This document shows, in pieces, positions 9,957 through 17,606 of a stretch of DNA of 48,281 nt. This DNA is from Flavobacteriaceae bacterium (GTDB lineage: Bacteria > Bacteroidota > Bacteroidia > Flavobacteriales > Flavobacteriaceae), in assembly GCA_020346245.1 (NCBI GenBank), contig CP070778.1, forward strand, positions 1,149,353 through 1,197,633, written 5' to 3'. Each line of letters begins with the position of its first letter. Position 1 is the first letter of the stretch. A program made the translations under genes and the position numbers. The notes under the pieces are model-generated. The model ran no database searches. It was given only the letters and a program-made list of their open reading frames with translations, and was not told where the DNA came from.

Positions 9957-10406
9957 ATGAGCCTACAGAATCAAGTGATGGAAGAAATTAAAGCGGCAAT
10001 GAAAGCCAAAGATGCTATTGCATTGCAATCTTTAAGGGCAATAAAATCTGCTTTATTACTTGCGCAAACCGAAAAAGGAGCAGGAGGTGAAATGTCTGAT
10101 GCTGAAGAAATTAAATTGATACAAAAGCTCGTAAAACAGCGAAAAGACAGTGCAGCTATTTTTAAGGAACAGGGAAGAGAGGATCTTGCCGAACCCGAAT
10201 TAGCCCAGGTGGCCGTGATAGAAAAGTTTTTACCAGCTCAATTGAGTACGGATGAGATAGAAAAAGTTGTTGTGCAGATCATTGATAGCACTGGTGCCAG
10301 TGGCATGAAAGATATGGGTAAAGTGATGGGGATGGTATCGAAGCAATTGGCCGGCCAGGCAGACGGCAAGACCATTTCGGGAATTGTTCGTGCAAAATTG
10401 ACATAG
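9957..10406 (+). CDS. yqeY: GatB/YqeY domain protein
   Basis: A 149-residue protein of the YqeY family, which shares the C-terminal tRNA-interacting domain of the amidotransferase subunit GatB. The whole length fits: a helical N-terminal part with MEEIKAAMKAKDAIALQSLRA, the LIQKLVKQRKDSAAIFKEQG helix, EKFLPAQLS, and a C-terminal small helical domain with GMKDMGKVMGMV and GKTISGIVRAKL. The frame is open from 9873, but that upstream part contains the ftsZ terminator, so the ATG at 9957 is the start. The exact role of YqeY is not settled; a link to tRNA or amidotransferase function is family inference. It often follows ftsZ in Bacteroidetes. Confidence 0.93.
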   Translation: MSLQNQVMEEIKAAMKAKDAIALQSLRAIKSALLLAQTEKGAGGEMSDAEEIKLIQKLVKQRKDSAAIFKEQGREDLAEPELAQVAVIEKFLPAQLSTDEIEKVVVQIIDSTGASGMKDMGKVMGMVSKQLAGQADGKTISGIVRAKLT

Positions 10407-10413
10407 CTTTAAA

Positions 10414-10737
10414 ATGAATGTTCAGAAAATTCGTGAACGCCTAGAATCGGATATATCCCGGACTGAAAATAAGATCAGGCAATACGAAGAATTATCTCAG
10501 CCAATTTCTCCGGATAATGCTATTGGCAGGGTATCACGAATGGATGCCATTAACAATAAAGGGGTTATGGATGCAGCCCTGGTTAAAGCCAAAGAAAGAC
10601 TGACCGGATTAAAGCAAAACCTCGAGAAATTAGGCACCAAAGAATTTGGCGTCTGTCCAAATTGTAAAAAGAAAATACCAATTGAACGAATTTTATTAGC
10701 ACCTAATAGCTCTTTTTGCGTAAATTGCGCTCGCTAA
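10414..10737 (+). CDS. DksA/TraR-type C4 zinc-finger protein
   Basis: A 107-residue protein with a coiled-coil-like helical first two thirds and a C-terminal C4 zinc finger formed by Cys81, Cys84, Cys102 and Cys105 (CPNC and CVNC). The middle segment with SPDNAIGRVSRMDAI is typical of short TraR/DksA relatives. DksA proteins enter the secondary channel of RNA polymerase and act with ppGpp; whether this short form does so is inference. It is shorter than proteobacterial DksA (about 150 residues). The gene begins seven bases after yqeY and is likely co-transcribed with it. Confidence 0.88.
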   Translation: MNVQKIRERLESDISRTENKIRQYEELSQPISPDNAIGRVSRMDAINNKGVMDAALVKAKERLTGLKQNLEKLGTKEFGVCPNCKKKIPIERILLAPNSSFCVNCAR

Positions 10738-10786
10738 ACCAATGCCTCGTGTTACAAGCTACTAGGCGGAGGTTATAGTAAGAAAA

Positions 10787-10860
10787 GGCCCCGTGGCGCA
10801 ACTGAATAGCGCATCAGATTTCGGCTCTGAGGGTTGGGGGTTTGAATCCCTCCGGGGTCA
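10787..10860 (+). tRNA. tRNA-Arg (anticodon UCG)
   Basis: A complete cloverleaf of 74 bases. The acceptor stem pairs GGCCCCG (10787-10793) with CGGGGTC (10853-10859) with one G-U pair and an A discriminator. The D stem is GCGC/GCGC, the anticodon stem is TCAGA/TCTGA, and the loop TTTCGGC places TCG at 10821-10823. The T stem GGGGG/CCCTC (one G-U) closes the loop TTTGAAT. CCA is not encoded. It reads CGN arginine codons, CGA by strict pairing. Confidence 0.95.
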
Positions 10861-10865
10861 CGAAT

Positions 10866-10927
10866 AAGTAAAAATCCCAAACGGCAAATCAAGCTTGCTT
10901 GAATTTGTAAGTTTGGGATTTTTACTT
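10866..10927 (+). terminator. Very long hairpin, probable terminator of tRNA-Arg
   Basis: A perfect 17-base-pair inverted repeat (10866-10882 with 10911-10927, core GTAAAAATCCCAAAC). The enclosed 28 bases can pair further: CAAATCAAGC at 10885-10894 with GCTTGAATTTG at 10897-10907, with one bulged A. The descending arm carries a run of five T inside the stem. Position six bases after the tRNA supports a terminator or processing structure, but the stem is much longer than termination needs. Confidence 0.7.
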
Positions 10928-11037
10928 TCAAGGCGGAGCCTTGTAGGGAAAAGCGCAGCTAATCCCACTTGTTATTCAAGGCGGAGCCTTGTAGGGAAAA
11001 GCGCAGCTAATCCTACTTGTTATTCAAGGCGGAGCCT
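10928..11037. repeat. 48-base tandem repeat, two full copies plus a partial third
   Basis: Copies begin at 10928, 10976 and 11024, an exact 48-base period. Copies one and two differ at one base (a C/T near 10965 and 11013); the third stops after about 14 bases. Each full unit holds a small hairpin CAAGGC-GGA-GCCTTG and a segment GGGAAAAGCGCAGCTAATCCC-like that can also fold. No coding frame runs through it. Function unknown. Confidence 0.9.
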
Positions 11038-11135
11038 AGAAGGGGACAACACATCTAAGTCCTTGTAAACCTTGAAAGTGATATATGTGCGGCAGTGCGC
11101 CAGTTTTTATATTTTAATCAGTAGTCACAAGCTTT

Positions 11136-11166
11136 TTTGGTTGTGAAAGAATATGCACTATCTTCA
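11136..11166 (+). promoter_or_regulatory. Probable promoter of the solute-binding protein gene
   Basis: TTTG at 11136-11139, a 19-base spacer, then TATCTTCA at 11159-11166. This fits the Bacteroidetes housekeeping form TTTG-N19-TAnnTTTG, with a perfect upstream box and a 2-base mismatch at the end of the downstream box. Transcription would begin about 35 bases before the ATG at 11208. Confidence 0.45.
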
Positions 11167-11207
11167 TCAACTTAATAACTTTTACAATCAACTTAAAACT
11201 TAGGACT

Positions 11208-12005
11208 ATGAAAAAATTTTGCACAACTTTTATTTTATTGTTTTTTATTGCATTGGCCATTCCGGTGAATGGACAGAAGACACTTACTAAAATCTTAAAA
11301 AACGGAGAAATTAGGATTGGTCTTACAGGAAATCAGCCACCCTATAATATGAAATCCAAGTCTGGAGAATTAATGGGATTTGAATTAGACCTAGCCAATA
11401 TACTGGCAAATAGTATCGGCGTGAAATTGACGACTGTGGAAATGCCTTTTTCAGAACTGTTGCCTGCATTAGAAGCTGGTAAAATAGATGCGGTTATGTC
11501 TGGAATGACAGTTACCTCCGAACGAAGTGTAAAAGCATTATTTGCCGGGCCATATACGGTTTCTGGTAAATCCATTCTTGCGAAATCATCGGTCTTGTCC
11601 AAATTAAAGGGGACCGAAGAAGCCAATAATGAAGCCTATAAAATAACTTGTTTAAAGGGATCTACTAGTGAGGATTTTGTTAGAAAATATATGCCCAAAG
11701 CACAGTCCATACCGGTTAATAAATATGATGAAGGTATTGCCATGATACTTAATGATCAGGCAGATGCAATGGTAGCAGATTACCCGATTTGTGTAATTAC
11801 TATCATGCGGAACCAGGGTAAAGATTTGGTAACTCTTGAAGGTCCATTGAATATAGAACCTATAGGTATTGCTTTGCCGGCTAATGATCTCCATTTTCAT
11901 ACGTTGATAGAAAATTATCTTCAGGCCTTTAATTTGGCAGGAGCACTTAAAGTTATTGATAACAAGTGGTTGGAAGATGGTAGCTGGTTGTTTAGTATGG
12001 AATAG
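11208..12005 (+). CDS. Periplasmic solute-binding protein, family 3 (amino-acid type), orphan
   Basis: A 265-residue secreted protein of the bacterial extracellular solute-binding family 3. Residues 1-22 are a signal peptide ending near NGQ. The mature part starts with the usual IRIGLTGNQPPYN strand, then GELMGFELDLANILA, PFSELLPALEAGKIDAVMSGMTVTSER and, later, DQADAMVADYPI, which together form the two-lobe binding fold. The family binds amino acids or similar polar solutes for ABC importers, but no permease or ATPase gene is next to it, so the partner and ligand are unknown. It has its own likely promoter and stands alone: a tRNA and repeats lie before it and an opposite-strand gene after it. 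A sensing or scavenging role is possible. Confidence 0.88.
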   Translation: MKKFCTTFILLFFIALAIPVNGQKTLTKILKNGEIRIGLTGNQPPYNMKSKSGELMGFELDLANILANSIGVKLTTVEMPFSELLPALEAGKIDAVMSGMTVTSERSVKALFAGPYTVSGKSILAKSSVLSKLKGTEEANNEAYKITCLKGSTSEDFVRKYMPKAQSIPVNKYDEGIAMILNDQADAMVADYPICVITIMRNQGKDLVTLEGPLNIEPIGIALPANDLHFHTLIENYLQAFNLAGALKVIDNKWLEDGSWLFSME

Positions 12006-12330
12006 CTATCATAAACTGATATAAAACCTGGTCATTAGCCATTTGATAACCTTTTCCAGGAGCTGTTAAAGTTGTTATAATTTCTCAGGTTTACTGTAAC
12101 GTTTTAAATGTCTTTACGTCTTAATGTTTTCAAATAAATAGCAAAACGAAACATGAGACATTCAAATAAAAGCACAAAATCAAAAGGATCTTTCTTTTTC
12201 TCCAGCTTTCAAGCGAGTAAGAGAACTAGTTGGAACTCGGTTAGAAAATACACTAACTAGGAAAAAAGAAGTACAAAAATTAGTATTAAAGAAAAGGGAG
12301 TCATTTTGACTCCCTTATGCAGATATCTGG
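12006..12330. other. Gene-free stretch
   Basis: No coding frame of weight on either strand. The right end holds the terminator of the leftward gene at 12331-14148. I see no clear terminator for the rightward solute-binding protein gene; CCTGG/CCAGG near 12028-12060 is too weak to count. Confidence 0.7.
12290..12316 (-). terminator. Rho-independent terminator of the 605-residue protein gene
   Basis: A 10-base-pair stem (AAGGGAGTCA at 12294-12303 with TGACTCCCTT at 12307-12316) and a 3-base loop; on the minus strand it is followed by TTTTCTTTAAT. It lies 14 bases after the stop of the leftward gene. Confidence 0.8.
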
Positions 12331-14148
12331 TTATGTGGTGGCCAGGTTATTTTCCAGGTTTTCAATTTCCTGAACTAAGTTCCTCAAAATTTTTCCTCCT
12401 TCGTCCAAAAGACACAATATTTGCCCTTTGGACTCCGAAAATTCTTCTTTTAGGTTATTGAATAATTCCTGATAATAGATTATTCCATCATTTAAGTTGC
12501 CGGCAAAAGTCAATAAATACTTCCTTTGCTTATCAGTTATTTCAAACTTGGATTCTGCAATACGGGCCTGAAGATAATCTAAATAAATATAGAGTTCTTT
12601 GATGAACATGTGGGGACGATCTTTCCTTGATATCACATTGGTCTTTCCATAAATATGGTCTATCATTTCATTCAGTTCCATGGTTTTGTTAAAATAAGCC
12701 ATATTTGGACCCGGGCATATAGAAACACCCTGACCTTCAGTTGTTGTGTCGAGCCCATAAGTGAGTAGGGCAGAAGTCCCCAGACCTACACAGGTACAGG
12801 ATTTTTCAGTTATTTTGTTATATTGGTAGTCATACTCTTCATCCGTAAGTCCCTGACTGTCTAACTCCTTTAATTTTAGATGCTGGTATTGCCTTGATGC
12901 AGTGCAAATTCCGGTATCCAAAAAATCTTTGTTCATGGCCACAAACTTTTTCGGGCACGAGCTTCCCGGTCTCCCCTTTTCAATTAATTTAGCTTTTTCC
13001 AAATCTTTTGTGTTTCCCTTTAAACTGTGAAAAGGAATACCAAGCGGGGAAATATTACTTAGATATAAATCGTCTTCTTTAGCCTTTACCAATTTTTCAA
13101 TGGTCGACTTGTCAACAGTTGTTGCTTCGGGTACTAATAGAAATGGTGTTCCCCATCCAACGGAATCTACCTTATAATGATTTAAAAGAAAGTTGTGTTC
13201 CTCTGCAGTACCGACACCACCTTGGGCTGTTATTTTTAAAGGCAAGATTGATTTTGGAATAACCTTATTTTTTTGATCCAACGTTTTTGTCAGAATCTCG
13301 TAAACCGATTGCGCCAGGTTTTCTTTTTCTTTTTTAAATTGATCCAGGATGGGACCCATTAGGAAACCATCGGTAGCAAACGCGTGTCCCCCACAATTTA
13401 GTCCGGATTCAATCCGATATTCTGATACCCACAACCCTTTTTTAGCCAGAAATTTACCCTGGATCAGAGCTGAACGGTAATCACTTACTTTAAGTACGAT
13501 CTTCTTTTTGATATTTCCATTTTCATCAGGATAAAAATCCTTGAATTGCTCCAGATAGGTATATAATCTGGGATTCATTCCTGCAGAGAGTACCAATGAC
13601 GAATTAAGAACACTGTTTGCATAGCCTCTCAATGCTGCATGGGCATCATTATATTCCACAGGTAACTTTACTTTTTTGCGATAATTTTCTTTATCAACTT
13701 TGGTCATGATGTTTACATCAATACTACCCATAGTTAGATTATCCTGCACCCAGGATTTGATTTCCGGCCAACTAAAAGAGTCTTTAGTCAAATTCCTGAA
13801 TTCATTTTTAAGATTTGACGTATCGGGAAGCATAGAAAAATATTTTTTCAGTTCAACAGCCGAGTCAGCAGTAATATTTTTAAGCTCTTCGAATTTTTTC
13901 AGACTCTCATTATGAATAAGGTCTAGATAAGCAGTGATCCTTTTAGCCCTAAAATCGTCTATATTTTCGGTAATTTCTGAATAAGGAAGTTCAAATTTAA
14001 TACAATACATCTTCCTTAGTTTTTCGATAAGGATATCATCAACTAAAGAAATAACGGAGTCTATGCCAAACCGGGCAACTTTTAAAGGGGTGTCTATGGT
14101 GAAGCCTATCCCCATTACGGGAATATGAAACGAATGGACATTTGTCAT
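12331..14148 (-). CDS. Uncharacterised TIM-barrel flavoprotein-like enzyme (nitronate monooxygenase/PfaD-like) with cysteine-rich insert
   Basis: A 605-residue protein I cannot name. Three segments resemble nitronate monooxygenase and PfaD flavoproteins: an N-terminal PVMGIGF strand (10-16), a GLNCGGHAF segment (249-257) like the family's GGH loop, and AQGGVGTAEEH (308-318) followed by VGWGTPFLLVPEAT (330-343), matching the FMN-phosphate GGI...G(V/T)xxGTxFL pattern. The protein is much longer than a nitronate monooxygenase (about 350). Residues 395-480 carry Cys398, Cys415, Cys451, Cys453 and Cys478, which could bind metal or an iron-sulfur cluster; this is inference. No signal peptide is seen. 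The frame is open from a TTG at 14181, but the ATG at 14148 starts a cleaner N-terminus. It has its own terminator; the next leftward gene upstream encodes a zinc-ribbon protein. Confidence 0.7.
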   Translation of the reverse strand: MTNVHSFHIPVMGIGFTIDTPLKVARFGIDSVISLVDDILIEKLRKMYCIKFELPYSEITENIDDFRAKRITAYLDLIHNESLKKFEELKNITADSAVELKKYFSMLPDTSNLKNEFRNLTKDSFSWPEIKSWVQDNLTMGSIDVNIMTKVDKENYRKKVKLPVEYNDAHAALRGYANSVLNSSLVLSAGMNPRLYTYLEQFKDFYPDENGNIKKKIVLKVSDYRSALIQGKFLAKKGLWVSEYRIESGLNCGGHAFATDGFLMGPILDQFKKEKENLAQSVYEILTKTLDQKNKVIPKSILPLKITAQGGVGTAEEHNFLLNHYKVDSVGWGTPFLLVPEATTVDKSTIEKLVKAKEDDLYLSNISPLGIPFHSLKGNTKDLEKAKLIEKGRPGSSCPKKFVAMNKDFLDTGICTASRQYQHLKLKELDSQGLTDEEYDYQYNKITEKSCTCVGLGTSALLTYGLDTTTEGQGVSICPGPNMAYFNKTMELNEMIDHIYGKTNVISRKDRPHMFIKELYIYLDYLQARIAESKFEITDKQRKYLLTFAGNLNDGIIYYQELFNNLKEEFSESKGQILCLLDEGGKILRNLVQEIENLENNLATT

Positions 14149-14447
14149 GGTAAGATTTAATTTATGACAAACGTGAATCAAAATTGAACATAATTTGCCA
14201 TTACAAAACTCCGAATTAAATCGGTCCTAAAACATGATATTTGTCAGTTGGAATTTCAAAGGTTAGATTGATTTACATAAATAACTCCCATCATCCGGTT
14301 CTTTCTCTATAAAAAACTTATACCGACTACGGAAAGAATCTTAGCCAGCAGATACATCATTTTGTCCATTACCGGCTTACCTTTTATGTTCAGGGCTGTC
14401 CAACCCTGCCTTGCATCCAGCAGCCCACAGGTTTAGGATTTAGATTC
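14149..14447. other. Gap between two leftward genes, with a coding-like remnant
   Basis: No intact gene. On the minus strand an open frame of 41 codons runs from 14432 to 14307, in phase with the zinc-ribbon gene but separated from it by two stops; it has no start codon until an ATG at 14369. Its residues (DARQGWTALNIKGKPVMDKM, then a hydrophobic end) look protein-like, so it may be the tail of a decayed gene. Confidence 0.5.
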
Positions 14448-14720
14448 TTATTCTTTATATTTTACTTTACAGGTGGGGCATTCTGTACCGTGCACTGCAC
14501 TTTTTAGTTTTATTCCATCTAAATGGGTTACCACAAAGTCTTTTATAAAAGTATGCTTGCTTTCTCTGTTATTAACATCTATCTGGGCATCTTTAAATTT
14601 TTCACGTATAATGTTGCCATATTCCTGATCTCCCCAGCAATTAGGACAAACCCCTGTGGGAATTTCATCAAATTCATCTGTCTTTTTCTTTTTAAAAAGA
14701 TTGCTAAAAAAATTTTTCAT
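14448..14720 (-). CDS. Small zinc-ribbon protein of unknown function
   Basis: A 90-residue protein. The N-terminal 13 residues are basic and aromatic (MKNFFSNLFKKKK), which could touch membrane or nucleic acid. Two cysteine pairs, Cys25/Cys28 (CPNC) and Cys81/Cys84 (CPTC), flank a middle part of about 50 residues and are well placed to bind one zinc ion. I do not recognise the family; similar short proteins occur in flavobacterial genomes as far as I recall. The ATG at 14720 is the only good start. It lies 91 bases after cphA on the same strand, so it may be the tail of a cphA transcript. Confidence 0.75.
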   Translation of the reverse strand: MKNFFSNLFKKKKTDEFDEIPTGVCPNCWGDQEYGNIIREKFKDAQIDVNNRESKHTFIKDFVVTHLDGIKLKSAVHGTECPTCKVKYKE

Positions 14721-14811
14721 CGGTCTACTATTTTAGATATGGATAAATACTGTGGTGATAATTTTAGAGTCTAATATATCCTAATTTAATTACAGAATTG
14801 CAAGATTATAT

Positions 14812-17439
14812 TTATGCCAATTCGCCATTCGCCTCCTGGTCTTTTAATTGCTTTACCAGGTCCAAGGCATCCGGAACTACATCACTACAAAGTACTATCA
14901 GGGATCCCTTTTCCGCATGAGCCACCGCATGAGTAATAGCTTCTTTTTCTGAAGGTATTATGGTAGTCTTTTTGTTTGGATCCTGCTTTTTAATTCCGGC
15001 ATCCAGCATATTGATTAAATCAGCCTCGGATTTACCTCGTAAATTTTTGTCCTGCCTTATTATAATTTCATCAAACATTTCCGCAGCTATACTGCCCATC
15101 TCGTTATTATCTTCCTCCCTGCGGTCCCCAATACCTGCAATGATGCCAACTTTAACAGTGGCCTCGAGATTGTCTGTAAACTTTTGTAGCGCACGCATGC
15201 CTGCAGGATTATGTGCATAGTCCAATAAAATATTAAAGTTGTTAAACTTAAACAAGTTTAAACGGCCCGGAGTACTTGAAGCAGAAGGAATAAAGGTCTC
15301 TAAGGCCGCTTTAGTATCTTCAATACTAATACCCTGAACATTTGCGGCTATTACAGCAGGTAATATATTTTGTATCATAAAACGGGCTTTCCCGCCATAA
15401 GTCAAAGGAATATTTTCTGCCTTCATCAACCGCATTTTCCACTCACCCCGGCACAGGGTTACATAACCATTCTCATAAATTGCAGTAATTCCGCCTATTC
15501 TTTGCAAGGCCTGTATCCTTGGGTTATTTTCGTCCATTGAGAATAGCGCAAGATTACAATCGATATTTCTACGCATTTCGTAAACCAAATCATCATCAGC
15601 ATTTAAAATAGCATAACCGTCTGGCAAAACCGTTTCCGGTATGACTGCCTTAACCCTGGCAAGTTGTTCTACTGTATGGATTCCTTTTAACCCTAAATGA
15701 TCTGCCGAAACATTGGTAACAATGGCAACATCACATTTTTTAAAACCTAAGCCAGCCCTTAAAAGTCCACCACGTGCACATTCCAGGACAGCAAAATTCA
15801 CAGTGGGGTCTTTTAATACAAACTCAGCGCTGGCAGGACCCGTGCAGTCTCCTTTCATCAACATCCTGTTCTGAATATAAACGCCATCACTTGTGGTATA
15901 ACCTACCCTCTGCCCATTCATTTTGGCAATATGGGCAATAAGCCTGCTGGTTGTAGTCTTGCCGTTGGTTCCTGTAATGGCGACAATTGGAATTCTTCCG
16001 GTATCGCCTTTTTGTGGGAATAATTTGTCAACTACAGGCGCAGCAACGTTTCTTGGCAAGCCGGTTGTAGGCGCCAGATGCATCCTGAAACCAGGACCTG
16101 CATTTACTTCTAAAACCGCTCCGTCCGTATCCGAAAGTGGCTGACTAATATCACTGGTCATCACATCAATGCCGCATATATCGAGATCTATGATCTTGGA
16201 AATCCTTTCTGCCATGGATACATTGGCCGGATGAATAATATCTGTAACATCTTCTGCGGTACCTCCGGTGCTCAGATTAGCCGTATCCTTTAAAATTAGT
16301 CGCTCTCCCTCTTTTAATACCGAGTCTGTGGTATAACCGGCATCAGCAATAATTGTTTTTGTAAGCTCATTTATGGTTATTGCCGTAAGCACTTTCTCAT
16401 GGCCATATCCCCTTCGAGGATCTTTATTTACTTCGTCAACCAATTGAGCTATGGAAGACTTACCATCACCTACAACATGCGCCGGGGTACGTTTTGCTGC
16501 AGCAACAAAGTTGTGATTAATTACCAAAAGGCGGTAATCCTCGCCTGTAATATACTTCTCAACAATTACCCTTCTTGATACTTCTTTTGCTATTTTGAAT
16601 GCCTCAAGGGCATCCTCATAATTTTTGATATCTACCGTAATTCCTCTACCGTGGTTGCCATCAATAGGTTTTATCACCAGTGGATAACCCACGTAACGGC
16701 ATGCATCTTCCAATCCGCTTTCCCTGCTGATAATATCACCGCGGGGGACTTCAACCTCCGCCCGTTCTAAAAGATATTTAGTGTCTTCTTTGTCACAGGC
16801 TAATTCAACTCCTATACTGCTAGTCTCACTGGTAACAGTTGCCTGTATTCTTTTCTGATTTGCACCATACCCCAGCTGCACCAGGGAATACCTATTTAGC
16901 CTTATCCATGGGATTCCTCTGCTTTGGGCCTCCGCAACAATAGATCCCGTACTTGGTCCAAGCCTTTCCGATTCCCTAAGTTCACGCATTCGCTGTATGT
17001 CATCTTCCAGTTCATAAGGCTCAGCGGCAATCAATGCTTCACAAATACGAACGGCGGCCTTAGCTGCGTATCTGCCTACAGATTCTTCTATATATGAAAA
17101 AACAACGTTGTATACCCCTTTCTCCCCATAACCTCTTGTTCTCCCAAATCCTGTATCCATATCGGCCAGGGTTTGGATTTCGAGAGCGATATGCTCTATT
17201 ACATGACCCATCCATGTTCCTTCATCTACCCTCATAAAAAAACCACCTTCACATCCTTCTGAACATCTGTGGGAGTACATGCTCGGGAACATTTTGCGTA
17301 TGCGTTCTGCAAAGCCGTCTATTTTATTGGTGGGCAATTCTTCCATTTCCTCCAAATCCAGAACCATAACAATTAATTTGTGACGGCGAATTGACCAAAA
17401 ATTTGGTCCCCTCATTGCATTTATTTCTCTTATTCTCAT
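14812..17439 (-). CDS. cphA: Cyanophycin synthetase
   Basis: Makes cyanophycin, a cytoplasmic storage polymer with an Asp backbone and Arg side chains, using ATP. It has 875 residues, the usual length. Order: an N-terminal domain (1-160) with the family segment RCSEGCEGGF (58-67), the PSTGSIVAEA motif (162-171), an ATP-grasp domain with KPIDGNHGRGI (257-267) and EVNAGPGFRMHLAP (444-457), and a Mur-ligase-like domain with P-loop GTNGKTTT (490-497) and NVSADHLG (576-583). Both ATP sites look intact, which favours a full CphA1-type enzyme over the one-site CphA2 type. The start ATG at 17439 gives MRIREINAMRGPN, a typical beginning. cphB is divergent across about 170 bases. Confidence 0.95.
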   Translation of the reverse strand: MRIREINAMRGPNFWSIRRHKLIVMVLDLEEMEELPTNKIDGFAERIRKMFPSMYSHRCSEGCEGGFFMRVDEGTWMGHVIEHIALEIQTLADMDTGFGRTRGYGEKGVYNVVFSYIEESVGRYAAKAAVRICEALIAAEPYELEDDIQRMRELRESERLGPSTGSIVAEAQSRGIPWIRLNRYSLVQLGYGANQKRIQATVTSETSSIGVELACDKEDTKYLLERAEVEVPRGDIISRESGLEDACRYVGYPLVIKPIDGNHGRGITVDIKNYEDALEAFKIAKEVSRRVIVEKYITGEDYRLLVINHNFVAAAKRTPAHVVGDGKSSIAQLVDEVNKDPRRGYGHEKVLTAITINELTKTIIADAGYTTDSVLKEGERLILKDTANLSTGGTAEDVTDIIHPANVSMAERISKIIDLDICGIDVMTSDISQPLSDTDGAVLEVNAGPGFRMHLAPTTGLPRNVAAPVVDKLFPQKGDTGRIPIVAITGTNGKTTTSRLIAHIAKMNGQRVGYTTSDGVYIQNRMLMKGDCTGPASAEFVLKDPTVNFAVLECARGGLLRAGLGFKKCDVAIVTNVSADHLGLKGIHTVEQLARVKAVIPETVLPDGYAILNADDDLVYEMRRNIDCNLALFSMDENNPRIQALQRIGGITAIYENGYVTLCRGEWKMRLMKAENIPLTYGGKARFMIQNILPAVIAANVQGISIEDTKAALETFIPSASSTPGRLNLFKFNNFNILLDYAHNPAGMRALQKFTDNLEATVKVGIIAGIGDRREEDNNEMGSIAAEMFDEIIIRQDKNLRGKSEADLINMLDAGIKKQDPNKKTTIIPSEKEAITHAVAHAEKGSLIVLCSDVVPDALDLVKQLKDQEANGELA

Positions 17440-17521
17440 GACCTTTTGTTTTATGGTTCTTAATCCAGGAATTAAATTTTAGCAATTAGCTCTTAAATAC
17501 TATGCTGGCTGTTAAAATGAG

Positions 17522-17553
17522 TTTGATAAGTTCTCTGTAATTTCATAAATATA
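17522..17553 (+). promoter_or_regulatory. Possible cphB promoter
   Basis: TTTG at 17522-17525, a 20-base spacer and TAAATATA at 17546-17553, a partial match to TAnnTTTG. If used, transcription begins near 17560, which fits the cphB start at 17607 rather than the ATG at 17553. Confidence 0.3.
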
Positions 17554-17606
17554 TGACATTTTTTATAACAATAGCTGTATTTTTACATCCTACTAAAGTT
17601 ATAATT

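Larger units (their letters stand above)
10861..11207. other. Gene-free stretch after tRNA-Arg
   Basis: No convincing coding frame. It holds the long hairpin (10866-10927), the 48-base tandem repeat (10928-11037) and, at its right end, a probable promoter for the solute-binding protein gene. A short inverted repeat TCACAA/TTGTGA (11125-11130 and 11141-11146) brackets the promoter's upstream element and could be an operator, but this is weak. Confidence 0.8.

Noticed and set aside
10749..10786. Possible fourth, decayed repeat copy before tRNA-Arg
   Set aside because: It shares AGGCGGAG and a few scattered bases with the repeat, but lacks the hairpin and most of the unit; too weak to claim.
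10928..11037. Possible CRISPR array
   Set aside because: The 48-base units follow each other with no unique spacers between them and there are no cas genes nearby.
10787..11207. Integration site of a mobile island at tRNA-Arg
   Set aside because: No integrase gene, and I found no second copy of the tRNA 3' end in the window, although the accessory genes that follow made this worth checking.
14149..14181. Upstream TTG start for the 605-residue protein
   Set aside because: It would add 11 residues without similarity to anything; the ATG at 14148 leads directly into the first conserved strand.
17553..17606. Longer cphB start with a hydrophobic N-terminus
   Set aside because: The extra 18 residues could pass as a signal peptide, but a cyanophycinase acting on internal granules needs none, and the predicted promoter overlaps this ATG.
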